Shown: positions 39,229 to 48,840 of the stretch, in pieces
How the letters are laid out: every line of letters starts with the position of its first letter
How positions within the stretch are numbered: position 1 is the stretch's first letter
Origin: UBA721 sp002705165
GTDB taxonomy: Bacteria; Planctomycetota; Planctomycetia; Pirellulales; Pirellulaceae
Assembly (NCBI GenBank): GCA_045565995.1
Contig: JBJLEF010000001.1
Location: 682,001-746,000, forward strand
Direction of reading: 5' to 3'
Length of the DNA stretch: 64,000 nt
The notes under the pieces: generated by a model
Told to the model about the DNA's origin: nothing
What the model saw: only the letters and a program-made list of their open reading frames with translations
Database searches by the model: none
Position numbers and translations under genes: made by a program

Positions 39229-41163
39229 ATGAAGTTCCAACCTACACAACTGATTTCTGTGCATTTCCTGATGCCTTTGTATGCTTTTTCTTTTCTGGCT
39301 TTACCGGTCAGCGGACAAAACGCAGCGGAAGAACCTGCACAGTCCGTTCTCAAGGCAGAAACCTCCGCAGAAACTGCCGCGGATAATCCAGCGGAAGAAC
39401 CACAGGAGTTCATTCCGCCCACTATAACTTTAGGCTCTGCGGACAGTGAAAAACCTGGGGAATTTGCTTTCAAGCCTTCAACATTTGAAGGGATCGTGCC
39501 TGGCGTTTCCAAGAGTGCAGAAGTTACCGAGAAGCTAGGAGCACCCCGAGCCAAAATTGAAACTACCGATAGTCAGGTTTTTGTCTATGCCATGGAGCCT
39601 TATGACCGGGTTGGGATTGTCATTAAAGAAGATCTGACCGACTCGATTCATCTTCACTTCAAACAACCAACGGAATTGAAGCAACTAATCACCGAAATGG
39701 GTTTAGTGGAAAACACCGCTGTCACTCAGGCGACCACCTCCGAAAAAGCGTTTCTACTTGTCTGGCCGGAACAGGGGGTTACATTCCACTTCAAACGCAA
39801 CAATGATGTCGATCAGGTATCGCGTGTCTCGTTTACGACAATTGAGTCAGAAGCCTATTTGGAACGAGGAACTCATCGGCAGTGGTTCGATTATGCGGGC
39901 GCACTGGCAGATGCCAAAGCGGTACAAACGCTGATACCCGAAGATGAACGAGCATTTATTCTAGAAGCTCAAATCCAGCAACGAATAGGGAACACCAAAG
40001 CAACGAATGCAGCTTTAGAAAAAGCTGTTGAGCTATCACCCAGTGATACCGATTTACTGTTAATGCAGGCCGGTCTTAAAAGCATGATCAAAGACTCAGG
40101 CATCATGCTGCAACGTGTTCGTGCGATTCGCAATAACACTCGTCTTTCACCACTGGTTCGCTCACGTGCTGCGTACATGATGGGCGAGTTGCTGGTGAAT
40201 TCAAATTCACCAGACTACAAACAAGCCATGATTCATCATACCGAGTCGATCCAACGGGCGCGGGAACTGATGGAGGATGAAAATCTCGAAATTCAATACC
40301 ATGCCATGCAATTGGTAATCGAAGGCCATTTAGCTGTCGCTCAGGATATTGCTCGCGGAACATTTGCCAAAGAAGAGAAAGAGTCTGTGGTTCCTAAATG
40401 GGTCAATATTTCCTGGGAGCTAACTGACCACTTACTACGCCATGACTATCACGACAGTACCATTGGTATCGTGGTTTGTCGCAGAGCTCTCGAATCTCTG
40501 GCATTACTGGACAATGGGGCAGATATTACTAACTGGATTGAGCGAGTGGATCAGATATCGGCTGAATTACAACAAACCGAAGGAGCTTCTCCCGAATATC
40601 TGGAACATGTCAAATGGAACTGGGCATTAGCTCTGTCACATGCCACTGAGGCAGCCCGCAAAGGCAAAGATATTAATCGGGTCCAACAGCTAGGCATGGA
40701 ATCCTACCAACTCTTCAATCAATTCCTGCAAGCCGAAACCATCACTCCTCAATGGGACAATGCACAAACCGATGCCGCTATGGGAGCACTTTGTTATACC
40801 CTTGGCAGTGTCGAGGCGATTGACAACCAAAATCACGAAGAAGCGTGCAAATGGTATGACAAGGCTTCCGAATATCTAAAAACAGACAACGTCGAAAAGT
40901 TTACCCGCGGGATGGGGTGGCATGGAGAACGCCTAGTCAGCATGGGACTTTCGTACTGGAAAGAAGGGAATCGTCCTAAAGGACTGAATCTCACGAAACG
41001 CGGTATCCAGTGGATCGAGCGTGCTGTGCAAACACAGGGCTTCTCCAATCAAAACCTGAAGATCCCTTACGGAAACCTATCTATTATGTATCGTGCTCTG
41101 GGACAACCACAGGAAGCGGAGAAGGTTTCTAACGCCGCAGAGGCTCTATCCAAGCAACGATAG
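39229..41163 (+). CDS. Secreted TPR-repeat protein
   Basis: The protein has 644 residues and begins with a signal peptide (LMPLYAFSFLALPVSGQ). An Ala/Glu-rich linker follows, then a compact domain (FEGIVPGVSKSAEVTEKLG...) and several TPR units (FILEAQIQQRIGNTKATNAALEKA, YRALGQPQEAEKVSNAAEA). It has no catalytic motif. It is likely a periplasmic or surface scaffold. The opening residues and the 125 bp spacing set it apart from the previous gene. Confidence 0.75.
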   Translation: MKFQPTQLISVHFLMPLYAFSFLALPVSGQNAAEEPAQSVLKAETSAETAADNPAEEPQEFIPPTITLGSADSEKPGEFAFKPSTFEGIVPGVSKSAEVTEKLGAPRAKIETTDSQVFVYAMEPYDRVGIVIKEDLTDSIHLHFKQPTELKQLITEMGLVENTAVTQATTSEKAFLLVWPEQGVTFHFKRNNDVDQVSRVSFTTIESEAYLERGTHRQWFDYAGALADAKAVQTLIPEDERAFILEAQIQQRIGNTKATNAALEKAVELSPSDTDLLLMQAGLKSMIKDSGIMLQRVRAIRNNTRLSPLVRSRAAYMMGELLVNSNSPDYKQAMIHHTESIQRARELMEDENLEIQYHAMQLVIEGHLAVAQDIARGTFAKEEKESVVPKWVNISWELTDHLLRHDYHDSTIGIVVCRRALESLALLDNGADITNWIERVDQISAELQQTEGASPEYLEHVKWNWALALSHATEAARKGKDINRVQQLGMESYQLFNQFLQAETITPQWDNAQTDAAMGALCYTLGSVEAIDNQNHEEACKWYDKASEYLKTDNVEKFTRGMGWHGERLVSMGLSYWKEGNRPKGLNLTKRGIQWIERAVQTQGFSNQNLKIPYGNLSIMYRALGQPQEAEKVSNAAEALSKQR

Positions 41164-41188
41164 GCACTCTTTAAGCTAATATGAAGTC

Positions 41189-41701
41189 ATGGCATTTCTA
41201 TTCTTTCTTTTCGTTACCGTTTCCTTAACCGAACTCTACCTAATCATTGAGGTCAGTGGAGCAATCGGATGGGAATTTACAGTCGGCTGGTCCATCCTAA
41301 CCGGACTGGCTGGTAGTTGGCTGGCTAAACAAGAAGGCCGACGCACGATGGCAAGCATCCAGCAACGAATGGCGCAAATGCAAATGCCCGGTCAGGAACT
41401 CGCCGATGCTTTACTCATCGTTATCTCAGGTGCATTGTTAATCACGCCTGGATTCCTAACCGACGTCATTGGATTTACTATTCTATTTCCCGTGACGAGA
41501 AGTCTGTACCGAGCAGGAATTGGCAAATGGTTTAAGACACGTGTTGGCTTTAATCAATTTTATCAACAGAATTCGAACGCATTTGAACACACCGAAATCT
41601 TTGGCCAGGCAGATCCCTGGGATTCAATCGTCGAGGGAGAAATCCTTGACGACGATGAAGACAAGAACGATTACATCGAAGGCGAAATCGTCTCCGAGTA
41701 A
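41189..41701 (+). CDS. FxsA-family membrane protein
   Basis: The 170-residue protein has the FxsA pattern: an N-terminal membrane helix (FLFFLFVTVSLTELYLIIEV), WSILTGLAGSWLAKQEGRRT, and a third hydrophobic region with LLITPGFLTDVIGFTILFPV. In E. coli FxsA lowers F-plasmid exclusion of phage T7, but the general role is unknown. The C-terminus is acidic. It lies 25 bp after the TPR gene and converges, with a 5-bp gap, on the MnmE-like gene. Confidence 0.85.
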   Translation: MAFLFFLFVTVSLTELYLIIEVSGAIGWEFTVGWSILTGLAGSWLAKQEGRRTMASIQQRMAQMQMPGQELADALLIVISGALLITPGFLTDVIGFTILFPVTRSLYRAGIGKWFKTRVGFNQFYQQNSNAFEHTEIFGQADPWDSIVEGEILDDDEDKNDYIEGEIVSE

Positions 41702-41706
41702 ACGGT

Positions 41707-42831
41707 TCAACTAAGGGACATCCCAGCAATGATGTTTTGAATTCGCTTGTCCATCTCTTCGCAAAACAGAACTTTTAGTGGGGCGTGCAAAATCCCAGGT
41801 AGCAATGTTTCCAGAACCGCCGATAAAACCTGCGGTACTCCGTCCCCGGTTTCTGCAGAAACTTTGAGATGAGGCCACCTCGACGAAGTAGTCGCTGATT
41901 CAGACAGGTCCAACTTATTACCCACTAATAAGATCGGATAATCAACCAAAGCCTGCTGAGTATCACTATCCCAGGGAGTCGTCAGATCATGAACCCACAG
42001 CACGAGATCAGCTGTTGCCAACTGATTCTTTGCCAACTCCATACCAGCAATTTCGACTGCATCCTCTCCTTCACGTAATCCAGCGGTATCTACAAATTCA
42101 ACCGGCCATCCTTCGACCACTGTAGGAGCTCGAAGGAGATCTCGAGTCGTACCTGCCTGTGGATTCACAATTGCGCGTTTATAGCCCACCAATTGATTGA
42201 TTAAGCTACTTTTACCCGCATTAGGACGGCCGGCAATGACCACCGACCAGGGTTCGATGAGGTGTCGACCGAACTGACTTGTATTGCAATACGGTTCCAG
42301 GATTTTTTTGGCCTGCTCGATCCCTCCCTGCTGCTGCCGTTGAATTGCCTCTTCAATGACTTCTTCCACCTCACCATTGGCATGTTGCATCGCCAGTTTT
42401 GTCGCCAGCGTGGTGACTGTTCTGGGAAGTAATTGCTCTACTTTCTTCCAATACGGTAACTCGTTACCAATCTCCAGGGAAGCAAGTTCCTGCCAATCCA
42501 ATAACTCACCTCCAGATTGAAGCAAGGTAGATGTAACGGCTTCGATCGCTGCAAAGCCGCCATGACAATTTACCTCGATGTGAGATTCCGAAATCCGAGC
42601 GACGACGAGTTCCTCATAAGTTCCATCGGCGTGCATCCATTTACCAAAAACGATTCGACAAATCGGATAGTCAGAAAAAGGCTTGCCACCTAGCGGATGG
42701 AAATATTTCTCAATCGCCTCGACAGCAGGGATTCCAATGACCAGTAGAGTGGCAATAGCTGATCGCCCTACTGGAGTAACCTGTGCAAACGAAAATAGTG
42801 CTGGTTGCTCCGAAATGAAAGCCTGACTCAT
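41707..42831 (-). CDS. MnmE-like GTPase (truncated C-terminus)
   Basis: MnmE with MnmG modifies U34 of certain tRNAs. This protein, 374 residues from ATG 42831, has the TrmE N-terminal domain (EVNCHGGFAAIEA), the helical domain, and a G domain with GRPNAGKSS (G1), AGTTRD (G2), DTAG (G3) and NKLD (G4). It is shorter than the usual 450 residues and lacks the terminal CxGK motif whose Cys is needed in true MnmE; it ends IQNIIAGMSLS. Its ATG shares a base with the coaX stop (TGATG), so it is coupled to obg-coaX. It is a divergent member, and modification activity is doubtful. Confidence 0.8.
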   Translation of the reverse strand: MSQAFISEQPALFSFAQVTPVGRSAIATLLVIGIPAVEAIEKYFHPLGGKPFSDYPICRIVFGKWMHADGTYEELVVARISESHIEVNCHGGFAAIEAVTSTLLQSGGELLDWQELASLEIGNELPYWKKVEQLLPRTVTTLATKLAMQHANGEVEEVIEEAIQRQQQGGIEQAKKILEPYCNTSQFGRHLIEPWSVVIAGRPNAGKSSLINQLVGYKRAIVNPQAGTTRDLLRAPTVVEGWPVEFVDTAGLREGEDAVEIAGMELAKNQLATADLVLWVHDLTTPWDSDTQQALVDYPILLVGNKLDLSESATTSSRWPHLKVSAETGDGVPQVLSAVLETLLPGILHAPLKVLFCEEMDKRIQNIIAGMSLS

Positions 42832-43604
42832 CACTGCAACCCTGCCTCCACAGCAGCGGAAATTCCTAATAAGCAAAGATTCGGAACCGACTTACATTCG
42901 AATTCGAGATGTTTTGCGATCCAACTGTCCCCACCAGAAATAAAAACAGGTGCCGACTGACCAAGCAGCAAAAACTGTTGCTTCACCAGCTCATTGATTG
43001 ATCCGACAAGTCCCCAGTAAATCCCGGCAGCGATAGCATCTTGGGTATTTCCCCCAATCGGCTCCGGAGCGGTGTCTTTATCGAGCACAATTTGTGGTAA
43101 CTGTGCTGTACCATCATTCAGTGCTCGGGCAATCAATGCCGAGCCAGGCATAATCACCCCACCAGCAAATGCTCCTTGTCCATTCACCACATCAACCGTC
43201 ACCGCGGTTCCGGAATCAATCACAATCGCAGGACAGGCTGTTGGCTCAAGTGAGCGAACAGCGAGAGCCGCTAGCAGTCGATCCGTACCCACCGAATCAA
43301 CTGCCTCTATATCAGTATCCATCGGCAACATACTGTTACACAACACCGTCACTTTCGCGACAGGACAGTTCGCGACAACTGCTGCTGTGAGTCGCTGACA
43401 AGCTTGCTGATGAACACTGGCAATCACCCAATGCGTCTGGCTATCGATCATCTCACAGAATGCATTCCATCGAGGAGACTCTAATTCATCCTCCATGAAT
43501 GTCAAAACTCGGGCTGGTGGCAGTTCCGTTCTAGATTCACCCTCAGGAAACCATCCCAGTTTAATACTGCTGTTTCCAATGTCGACAGCCACCAACGAAC
43601 TCAT
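42831..43604 (-). CDS. coaX: Type III pantothenate kinase
   Basis: CoaX phosphorylates pantothenate, the first committed step to CoA, and belongs to the ASKHA fold. The 257-residue protein has LVAVDIGNSSIKLGWF (phosphate 1), VIDSGTAVTVDVV (phosphate 2), GGVIMPGSALIARALNDGTA and IGGNTQDAIAAGIYWG. Its ATG overlaps the obg stop by four bases (ATGA) and its stop overlaps the next start (TGATG), a tight operon. panB of the same pathway is elsewhere in the window. Confidence 0.93.
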   Translation of the reverse strand: MSSLVAVDIGNSSIKLGWFPEGESRTELPPARVLTFMEDELESPRWNAFCEMIDSQTHWVIASVHQQACQRLTAAVVANCPVAKVTVLCNSMLPMDTDIEAVDSVGTDRLLAALAVRSLEPTACPAIVIDSGTAVTVDVVNGQGAFAGGVIMPGSALIARALNDGTAQLPQIVLDKDTAPEPIGGNTQDAIAAGIYWGLVGSINELVKQQFLLLGQSAPVFISGGDSWIAKHLEFECKSVPNLCLLGISAAVEAGLQ

Positions 43605-44599
43605 GAATGTTTAGCCTTTTCGAGAGCTTGATGGATTGCCTGTGAAAGGTCGTTGAGTCCCTGACCTGTAACAGAAGAGATTAGGAATACATTTTCACCG
43701 GTTAACGCAGCGAGTTGCGCATGGACTTCTTCAGCTCCGGGGATTTCCGCTTTCGTAACGGCAACTAATTGCGGACGTTGTCCAAGCTGTTCATTGTATT
43801 GAGACAACTCTGCTGAAATGGCTTTGAAGTTATCGAGAGGATCGGTTCCGTCCATTGGTTGTGGTTCAACCAAATGCACAAGAATTCCAGCTCGCTCTAT
43901 ATGCCTTAGGAACTCATGCCCGAGCCCGACTCCTTCGGACGCACCTTCGATTAATCCAGGAATATCAGCCATGATAAATGACCGTTCCCAGTCGAGTACG
44001 ACTCGGCCAAGGTTTGGAAACTTCGTCGTAAACGGATAATCAGCAATTTGTGGGGTTGCTTTGGTAACACGACTCAACAGCGTACTTTTACCCGCATTAG
44101 GTTTACCAACCAATCCAACATCCGCAATCACTTTCAGCTCAAGGTTTAATTTACGGACTTCACCGTCTCCCCCCGGAGTCCATTCACGTGGAACTTGATT
44201 GACCGATGACTTAAATCTCGCATTCCCCTTGCCACCTTTACCTCCCTTAGCGGCGATAAAGGCGTCTCCGTCATTGACCAGATCCTTCATAACAAAATCG
44301 TGTTCAGCGTCGACGATGATTGTCCCGGGAGGCACTTTAATAATGACATCTTGGCCATCCTTGCCTCGGCACTTTTTCCCACTTCCATGGTGCCCGCGAT
44401 CAGCTTTCCAGAATTGGCGATGGCTCAAAGCAGTTAAGCTATCGACTCCTGCTTCTGCCACAATATGAATACTTCCACCATTACCGCCATCGCCCCCATC
44501 CGGGCCTCCACGAGGTACATACTTCTCACGTCGGAAGCTCAGGCATCCGTCTCCGCCTTTGCCGGCGAACAATTCGATAGTGACGCGATCAACAAACAT
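43601..44599 (-). CDS. obg: Obg family GTPase
   Basis: ObgE (CgtA) is an essential GTPase of large-subunit ribosome assembly and stress control. The 332-residue protein has the Gly-rich Obg domain (AGKGGDGCLSFRREKYVPRG) and a G domain with GKPNAGKST (G1), TKFP (G2) and DIPG (G3). The base-recognition motif G4 reads VAVTKAEIPG, with Glu where Asp is usual. SSVTGQGL is the G5 region. It has no C-terminal OCT domain. It is coupled to coaX by ATGA and follows rpmA at about 100 bp, an arrangement known in many bacteria. Confidence 0.93.
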   Translation of the reverse strand: MFVDRVTIELFAGKGGDGCLSFRREKYVPRGGPDGGDGGNGGSIHIVAEAGVDSLTALSHRQFWKADRGHHGSGKKCRGKDGQDVIIKVPPGTIIVDAEHDFVMKDLVNDGDAFIAAKGGKGGKGNARFKSSVNQVPREWTPGGDGEVRKLNLELKVIADVGLVGKPNAGKSTLLSRVTKATPQIADYPFTTKFPNLGRVVLDWERSFIMADIPGLIEGASEGVGLGHEFLRHIERAGILVHLVEPQPMDGTDPLDNFKAISAELSQYNEQLGQRPQLVAVTKAEIPGAEEVHAQLAALTGENVFLISSVTGQGLNDLSQAIHQALEKAKHS

Positions 44600-44647
44600 G
44601 AGTAACTGCTGCGGGTTAAGTTTTCAGAAGATTTTCTGGCCTCTAAC

Positions 44648-44683
44648 AAAAAAAGGGATCTCCCCAATCAATGGAGACATCCC
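44648..44683 (-). terminator. Terminator behind rpmA
   Basis: Read on the minus strand, an imperfect stem of AGGGATGTCTCCA and TGGGGAGATCCCT with a five-base loop runs into a T tract. It lies between the rpmA stop and obg, so part of the transcription may stop here. Confidence 0.8.
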
Positions 44684-44704
44684 TGTTCTTATATTGGAAA
44701 AACC

Positions 44705-44956
44705 TTAGTTGCTGCCAACAACGACATTGATGCGGCGGCCTTTGCGATCAAACTCAACCACTCCGTCTGTCAGTGCAAACAGGGTGTAATCTTTGCCTTG
44801 GCCAACATTCTTACCGGGGTGAAATTTATTTCCCACCTGTCGAATGAGAATGTTGCCAGCGATTACTCGCTCGCCACCAAACTTTTTCACACCACGACGC
44901 TGTCCATTCGAATCGCGACCATTGCGGACGGAGCCTTGCCCCTTCTTATGAGCCAT
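44705..44956 (-). CDS. rpmA: 50S ribosomal protein L27
   Basis: L27 sits by the peptidyl transferase centre of the ribosome. At 83 residues, opening MAHKKGQGSVRNGRDSNGQR, it has the family's usual sequence (GGERVIAGNILIRQVG, FHPGKNVGQGKDYTLFAL). ATG 44956 has an AGG eight bases upstream. It usually follows rplU (L21), but no rplU is found upstream; the 242-bp gap leads to an unrelated LysM gene. Confidence 0.97.
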   Translation of the reverse strand: MAHKKGQGSVRNGRDSNGQRRGVKKFGGERVIAGNILIRQVGNKFHPGKNVGQGKDYTLFALTDGVVEFDRKGRRINVVVGSN

Positions 44957-45198
44957 TTTATGAGCCTATCAATTACTTGGTTTCAAATTATTTTATCTTG
45001 GTATCGTTGTTCCACGACCGTATGCACTATAAATTTGCACAGGCATACTGCTAAGGATAAAAACCACGGTGGAACCGTCTTTTTTAAACTGGTATGCCAT
45101 TCTCATCAAGAGGCTAAATTGATTGAAATCAGGTGAACACCCTGAGTTTGCGTCACATGTAAGAGGTTTGCAAAAGAATTTTTTTAGATCCGTAGCGA

Positions 45199-46680
45199 CT
45201 ATTTATTAATTGGCTGGACTTCTGTAGTTTCCGGTTTCTCCGCGGTGCGGAAAACAGGTGAATTCATGCCAGTATAAATCCACTGATTCTTAGAGAATTT
45301 ATTCATGCCGTATAATCGCATAATGGCAACCTGCCTCAGAGTGTAAATCTTATAAATATCCTTCTGGGCATTCTCGGGTCGGTTTAATCGATTCAAATTG
45401 ACTGGAATCATTACCAATTCACCGACGGTAGGTTCTTCACCATTGGTGAGGTAGTCGATATTCACGCGTTGGATATCACGAACCTGTATATCATAAGCTT
45501 GTGATATCGACGCCAACGTCTCTCCTGCCTTGGCTGTATGCAACCGAACGGGCTCCAGATCGTTATAGCGTTCATGATTATTTCGTGGAAAGCGAATCAA
45601 TGTTCCCACGGGGAGTTTATTCGGAGTCGACAGGACATCGCGATTAAGTTGATAAATTTCAAGTGCCCGCGATTCGTCACTAAGAAATCGTTTGGCAAGC
45701 GACTTCAGGTTATCACCGGGTTCAGTCGTATAAACAATTTCCGGCCGCGGCACAGCATTCGGCAGTCCATAAAAAATATTGTCCTTGGTTAACTCAATGG
45801 TATCACCCGGACGATAGAAGTTGAGTTGCAGAGTCTTCAATTCGATGACACGACCCGCAGCAATCTCATCGCCGACCTGTGGGTTCTCAGCTGTGTCTTT
45901 GTAACGATAAGCATTGGTCAGCCCCTGTACATATAGAGAGAAGAAGTTAGTACGCGGATCGATATCCTCCCAAGTAACAACTCCCCAAACACCCTTACCC
46001 GACTCGGCGTCTTCCCGAGGAATCTTTGTGCTCGCCATTTCCACCGAATTCAGTAGGCGACCGGGCACCTTCTCAACGCCCGCGATCTCATCTCTGGCTG
46101 AGGGGATCAAGCGATCCAAATATTCCTTGTCTTGCAAATGACTTCGCAAAGTAAAGTAAGGAATGAGGTAACGAAACTGAGCATCCTTACGGATATTGTT
46201 AAATCGAGTATATCGAGGATCAGCCTGGCCAATGTTATCTTGCTGAGCTTCAAAGTGAACTTCTTGGCCTAAATACCGAACGCGATAAACCATGTACCAG
46301 ATGATTTTGCGTTGCATTTTTCCGGAAGCCTGAGGGATATCAACCTCAATCATGCGAAATGGTTTAAAAGTGAACTCCAAACCCCAAACGTTTCTTCGTA
46401 GCGGAACCTGTAAAGACCTCTCGAACAACGTACGCGTTGAGGCGGTAAAGTTGGGTCGCCATTTGAGGTGAGCTCGCGCTTTGGAAATTTCAATCAGATC
46501 GGCAGGAGCGGAATACGTTTCACCTTCTTCAATAGCTGGAGCGACTGTCGTCAGGACTCCCGGAGCCAGCACTCTTTTAGTATTCTGAGCTCTGACATTA
46601 GTCGACAACAGAGCCAAAATCATGGCAATAGCCACACTCGCTCGTTTAGCAAAAACATTGTTTATAGTGTTCATGGTCAT
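45199..46680 (-). CDS. Secreted LysM-domain protein
   Basis: The protein has 493 residues with a signal peptide (ASVAIAMILALLSTNVRAQ). A large middle part of no recognised fold follows. Two LysM peptidoglycan-binding motifs lie in the C-terminal third: VYTTEPGDNLKSLAKRFLSD and HTAKAGETLASISQAYDIQV, each ending in a Pro-x-Gly-Thr or similar turn. It should bind the cell wall in the periplasm. It is the neighbour of another unrecognised secreted protein and may act with it. Confidence 0.82.
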   Translation of the reverse strand: MTMNTINNVFAKRASVAIAMILALLSTNVRAQNTKRVLAPGVLTTVAPAIEEGETYSAPADLIEISKARAHLKWRPNFTASTRTLFERSLQVPLRRNVWGLEFTFKPFRMIEVDIPQASGKMQRKIIWYMVYRVRYLGQEVHFEAQQDNIGQADPRYTRFNNIRKDAQFRYLIPYFTLRSHLQDKEYLDRLIPSARDEIAGVEKVPGRLLNSVEMASTKIPREDAESGKGVWGVVTWEDIDPRTNFFSLYVQGLTNAYRYKDTAENPQVGDEIAAGRVIELKTLQLNFYRPGDTIELTKDNIFYGLPNAVPRPEIVYTTEPGDNLKSLAKRFLSDESRALEIYQLNRDVLSTPNKLPVGTLIRFPRNNHERYNDLEPVRLHTAKAGETLASISQAYDIQVRDIQRVNIDYLTNGEEPTVGELVMIPVNLNRLNRPENAQKDIYKIYTLRQVAIMRLYGMNKFSKNQWIYTGMNSPVFRTAEKPETTEVQPINK

Positions 46681-46816
46681 CCTGAGACCTCTTCTCCGAC
46701 GAACTCGTCAACAAACATCCAACACGCAACGGTGAAAGAGTTTTCGACTCGCTCTTAACTCGAGTATAAAAACCGCTTTTCCAAACGGTCAAGTTTTTTT
46801 ATTAATTCTATGCTGT

Positions 46817-48211
46817 CTAACGCTTGGTGGTATCGGTAGATGCCGAAGCAGGAATCGGTTGTTTGCCGGATGATTCGGCCCGAAAAACAAACGATTTAAC
46901 TACCTGTCGATCCTGTAGCCCAAACTGCGAAACCTTGTCATTAGGAATCGTAAAAACAAACAAATATTGGTTACCTGTTATATCTGTTACATGATGGTAC
47001 ACCCACTGGAAAGTCACTTCGCCTACGAGCCCCACTGCGGAGACTCGAAGATGACGATACTTACCCTGGAGAGGCTGTTGCTGAGTTTCGGTAAACTCCG
47101 CCAACCGCTCACCTAATGATTTCTGAATCTGCTGTTTAAGTAATTCAATCGTCATTCGTTGCTTGTCACCTAACGGCTTTAAGCGGCTTAGGCTGCATTG
47201 TGAAACCAGATCACCTCGAATGACTTGCCTCATCACAAGCAACTCCGGCTGATCCATCATCACGTGCCAATCACGACTTAATTCCAATTCTATCGCGTCG
47301 GCCACCGGAACCAGAGAAAGCAGTGTGTCCTGGTCTGTCATCGGGCGGTTGCATTTCTGGATAAGCGAGTCGCTTAAGGTTATAAATTCCTTTACGGGAG
47401 CAGATTCAACAACAACCCTGGCGGTAACCTCCAGCCCTGGTTTCGCATGCCCAATGCCCCGCCGTTCAGTCATCTCCAATGACACTTTGGGAAAGCTGCG
47501 GCTTGAAATGTCATAGAGAGCTCGCAGGGTTAATTGAACCTCCGTAAGAACTCCGTTCACGCCTCCTGCAACCTCGCCCTGGCAAAAAATGATTGCCTGT
47601 CCGTTTTCGACAGACTTCAAAGTGGCTTTCACATCGTTTTGAGCAACGGCATCCAACGCCAGAATGGCGGAAAGATGGGAAGAATCAAGTTGCCAACTAT
47701 CTCCGGTGTTAACCGGGGTCTGTGGAAGTAATTGATAAAAGAGTGTTGGACTAAGTTGAGTATTGACAAGATCAAGCTCGTCCCGGGTCAGTTTTCCTTG
47801 GGGCGAGTATAGGTGATGTTGGTCTAGTTGGTACTGATCGACAATCAGTTTTCGATCCATTCTTAATACCGGTTTTACCTGACCTTCTCCGATGGAGACT
47901 TTAGATTGTACGTCATGGTAATAACGAACTGCCCGACATAATTGAGTCGCCCGTTGATAGCTCAGCCATTGTTCATAAGATTGGCTACCAGAAACTTTGA
48001 CCTTCTCTTCCACTACTCCAAATCGAGTTGTCTTCATTTTCACTTTACCTTCCACCGCAATCGCAACGTCTACAGATTGCTGCAATGGTTGATCTGACGG
48101 TTGGAAGGTATATGTTTGAGCCCAAACTGCGCACGACGTTTGACTCATTACTGATAGCAAAGTAGCAATAATCAGGAATCGTTTAATCGGTTTGGGTGAA
48201 TTAAAATCCAT
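46817..48211 (-). CDS. Secreted protein of unknown function
   Basis: The protein has 464 residues. An N-terminal hydrophobic segment (FLIIATLLSVMSQTSCAVWAQ) includes a possible signal cleavage. The body is beta-rich (VSLEMTERRGIGHAKPGLEV) without a known motif. ATG 48211 starts it, with no clear Shine-Dalgarno. It is 136 bp upstream of the LysM gene on the same strand. I do not recognise a family. Confidence 0.7.
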   Translation of the reverse strand: MDFNSPKPIKRFLIIATLLSVMSQTSCAVWAQTYTFQPSDQPLQQSVDVAIAVEGKVKMKTTRFGVVEEKVKVSGSQSYEQWLSYQRATQLCRAVRYYHDVQSKVSIGEGQVKPVLRMDRKLIVDQYQLDQHHLYSPQGKLTRDELDLVNTQLSPTLFYQLLPQTPVNTGDSWQLDSSHLSAILALDAVAQNDVKATLKSVENGQAIIFCQGEVAGGVNGVLTEVQLTLRALYDISSRSFPKVSLEMTERRGIGHAKPGLEVTARVVVESAPVKEFITLSDSLIQKCNRPMTDQDTLLSLVPVADAIELELSRDWHVMMDQPELLVMRQVIRGDLVSQCSLSRLKPLGDKQRMTIELLKQQIQKSLGERLAEFTETQQQPLQGKYRHLRVSAVGLVGEVTFQWVYHHVTDITGNQYLFVFTIPNDKVSQFGLQDRQVVKSFVFRAESSGKQPIPASASTDTTKR

Positions 48212-48840
48212 TGTCTTTATCTAGGTGCCAAGGTTTTATATCGCGCAGGCTATGATCATCCGCTGACTCGAAAGACCGGTTAATCGGTAAATCGACTTAA
48301 AAACCAACTACGGTTAAGACAATTTACGTCTGAAATCGGTTATTTCTGGGATTTCAGTCTCTGAACCAGTTACCAAGATTGCTCAGTTTTTCATAAAAAT
48401 TCGCTTGCCTCTTCGAAAACTACTTTTTTTATAGTCTTTAAGCGATAAAAAAGATCTGCCACTGGCCGTGCTAAGTGGTGCACCGTTTACCTATTGGGAA
48501 CGTAGATAGGGGTAAAAGCTTGACATAGCCTTTATAATGATATTAGTCAGCTCGTAGATAGTGTTTTGACAGTCTGGTTTGCCAAATCAGACAACACGGT
48601 GCTTTGGGGTTCAGAGCCTCTAAAGCCAAACGTTAGAACTCTATTAAGGTGATCAGGGGCTCGCCACTCGAGACGACAACATAAGATTCCTGATTTGCGT
48701 GACGACACTTTGTAACTGAATTCGGAAGTCATTTACCCACTGAATCTTGGGAAGGATTTAGCTCGGTGCATGGCAACCTCAGTTCACGGGTGGAAGCACA
48801 TGGAACAGCATCCAGGATTCTGGCAGAGAAGGGAATAGCC
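48212..48840. other. Upstream region of the sigma factor gene
   Basis: This 629-bp gap separates the divergent secreted protein from the sigma factor. An 8-bp inverted repeat (CTGAAATC 48330-48337, GATTTCAG 48350-48357) with a 12-nt loop is present. TTGACA (48520) and TATAAT (48533) lie only 7 bp apart and so do not form a normal promoter. An in-frame GTG at 48766 would start the sigma factor earlier. Confidence 0.5.
48330..48357. repeat. 8-bp inverted repeat upstream of sigma gene
   Basis: CTGAAATC and GATTTCAG are exact complements around a 12-nt spacer. No T tract follows, so it is more likely an operator or RNA stem than a terminator. Confidence 0.5.

Noticed and set aside
48520..48538. 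TTGACA and TATAAT upstream of the sigma gene
   Set aside because: They are only 7 bp apart, against about 17 needed for a sigma-70 promoter. No other -35 box at the right distance is seen.
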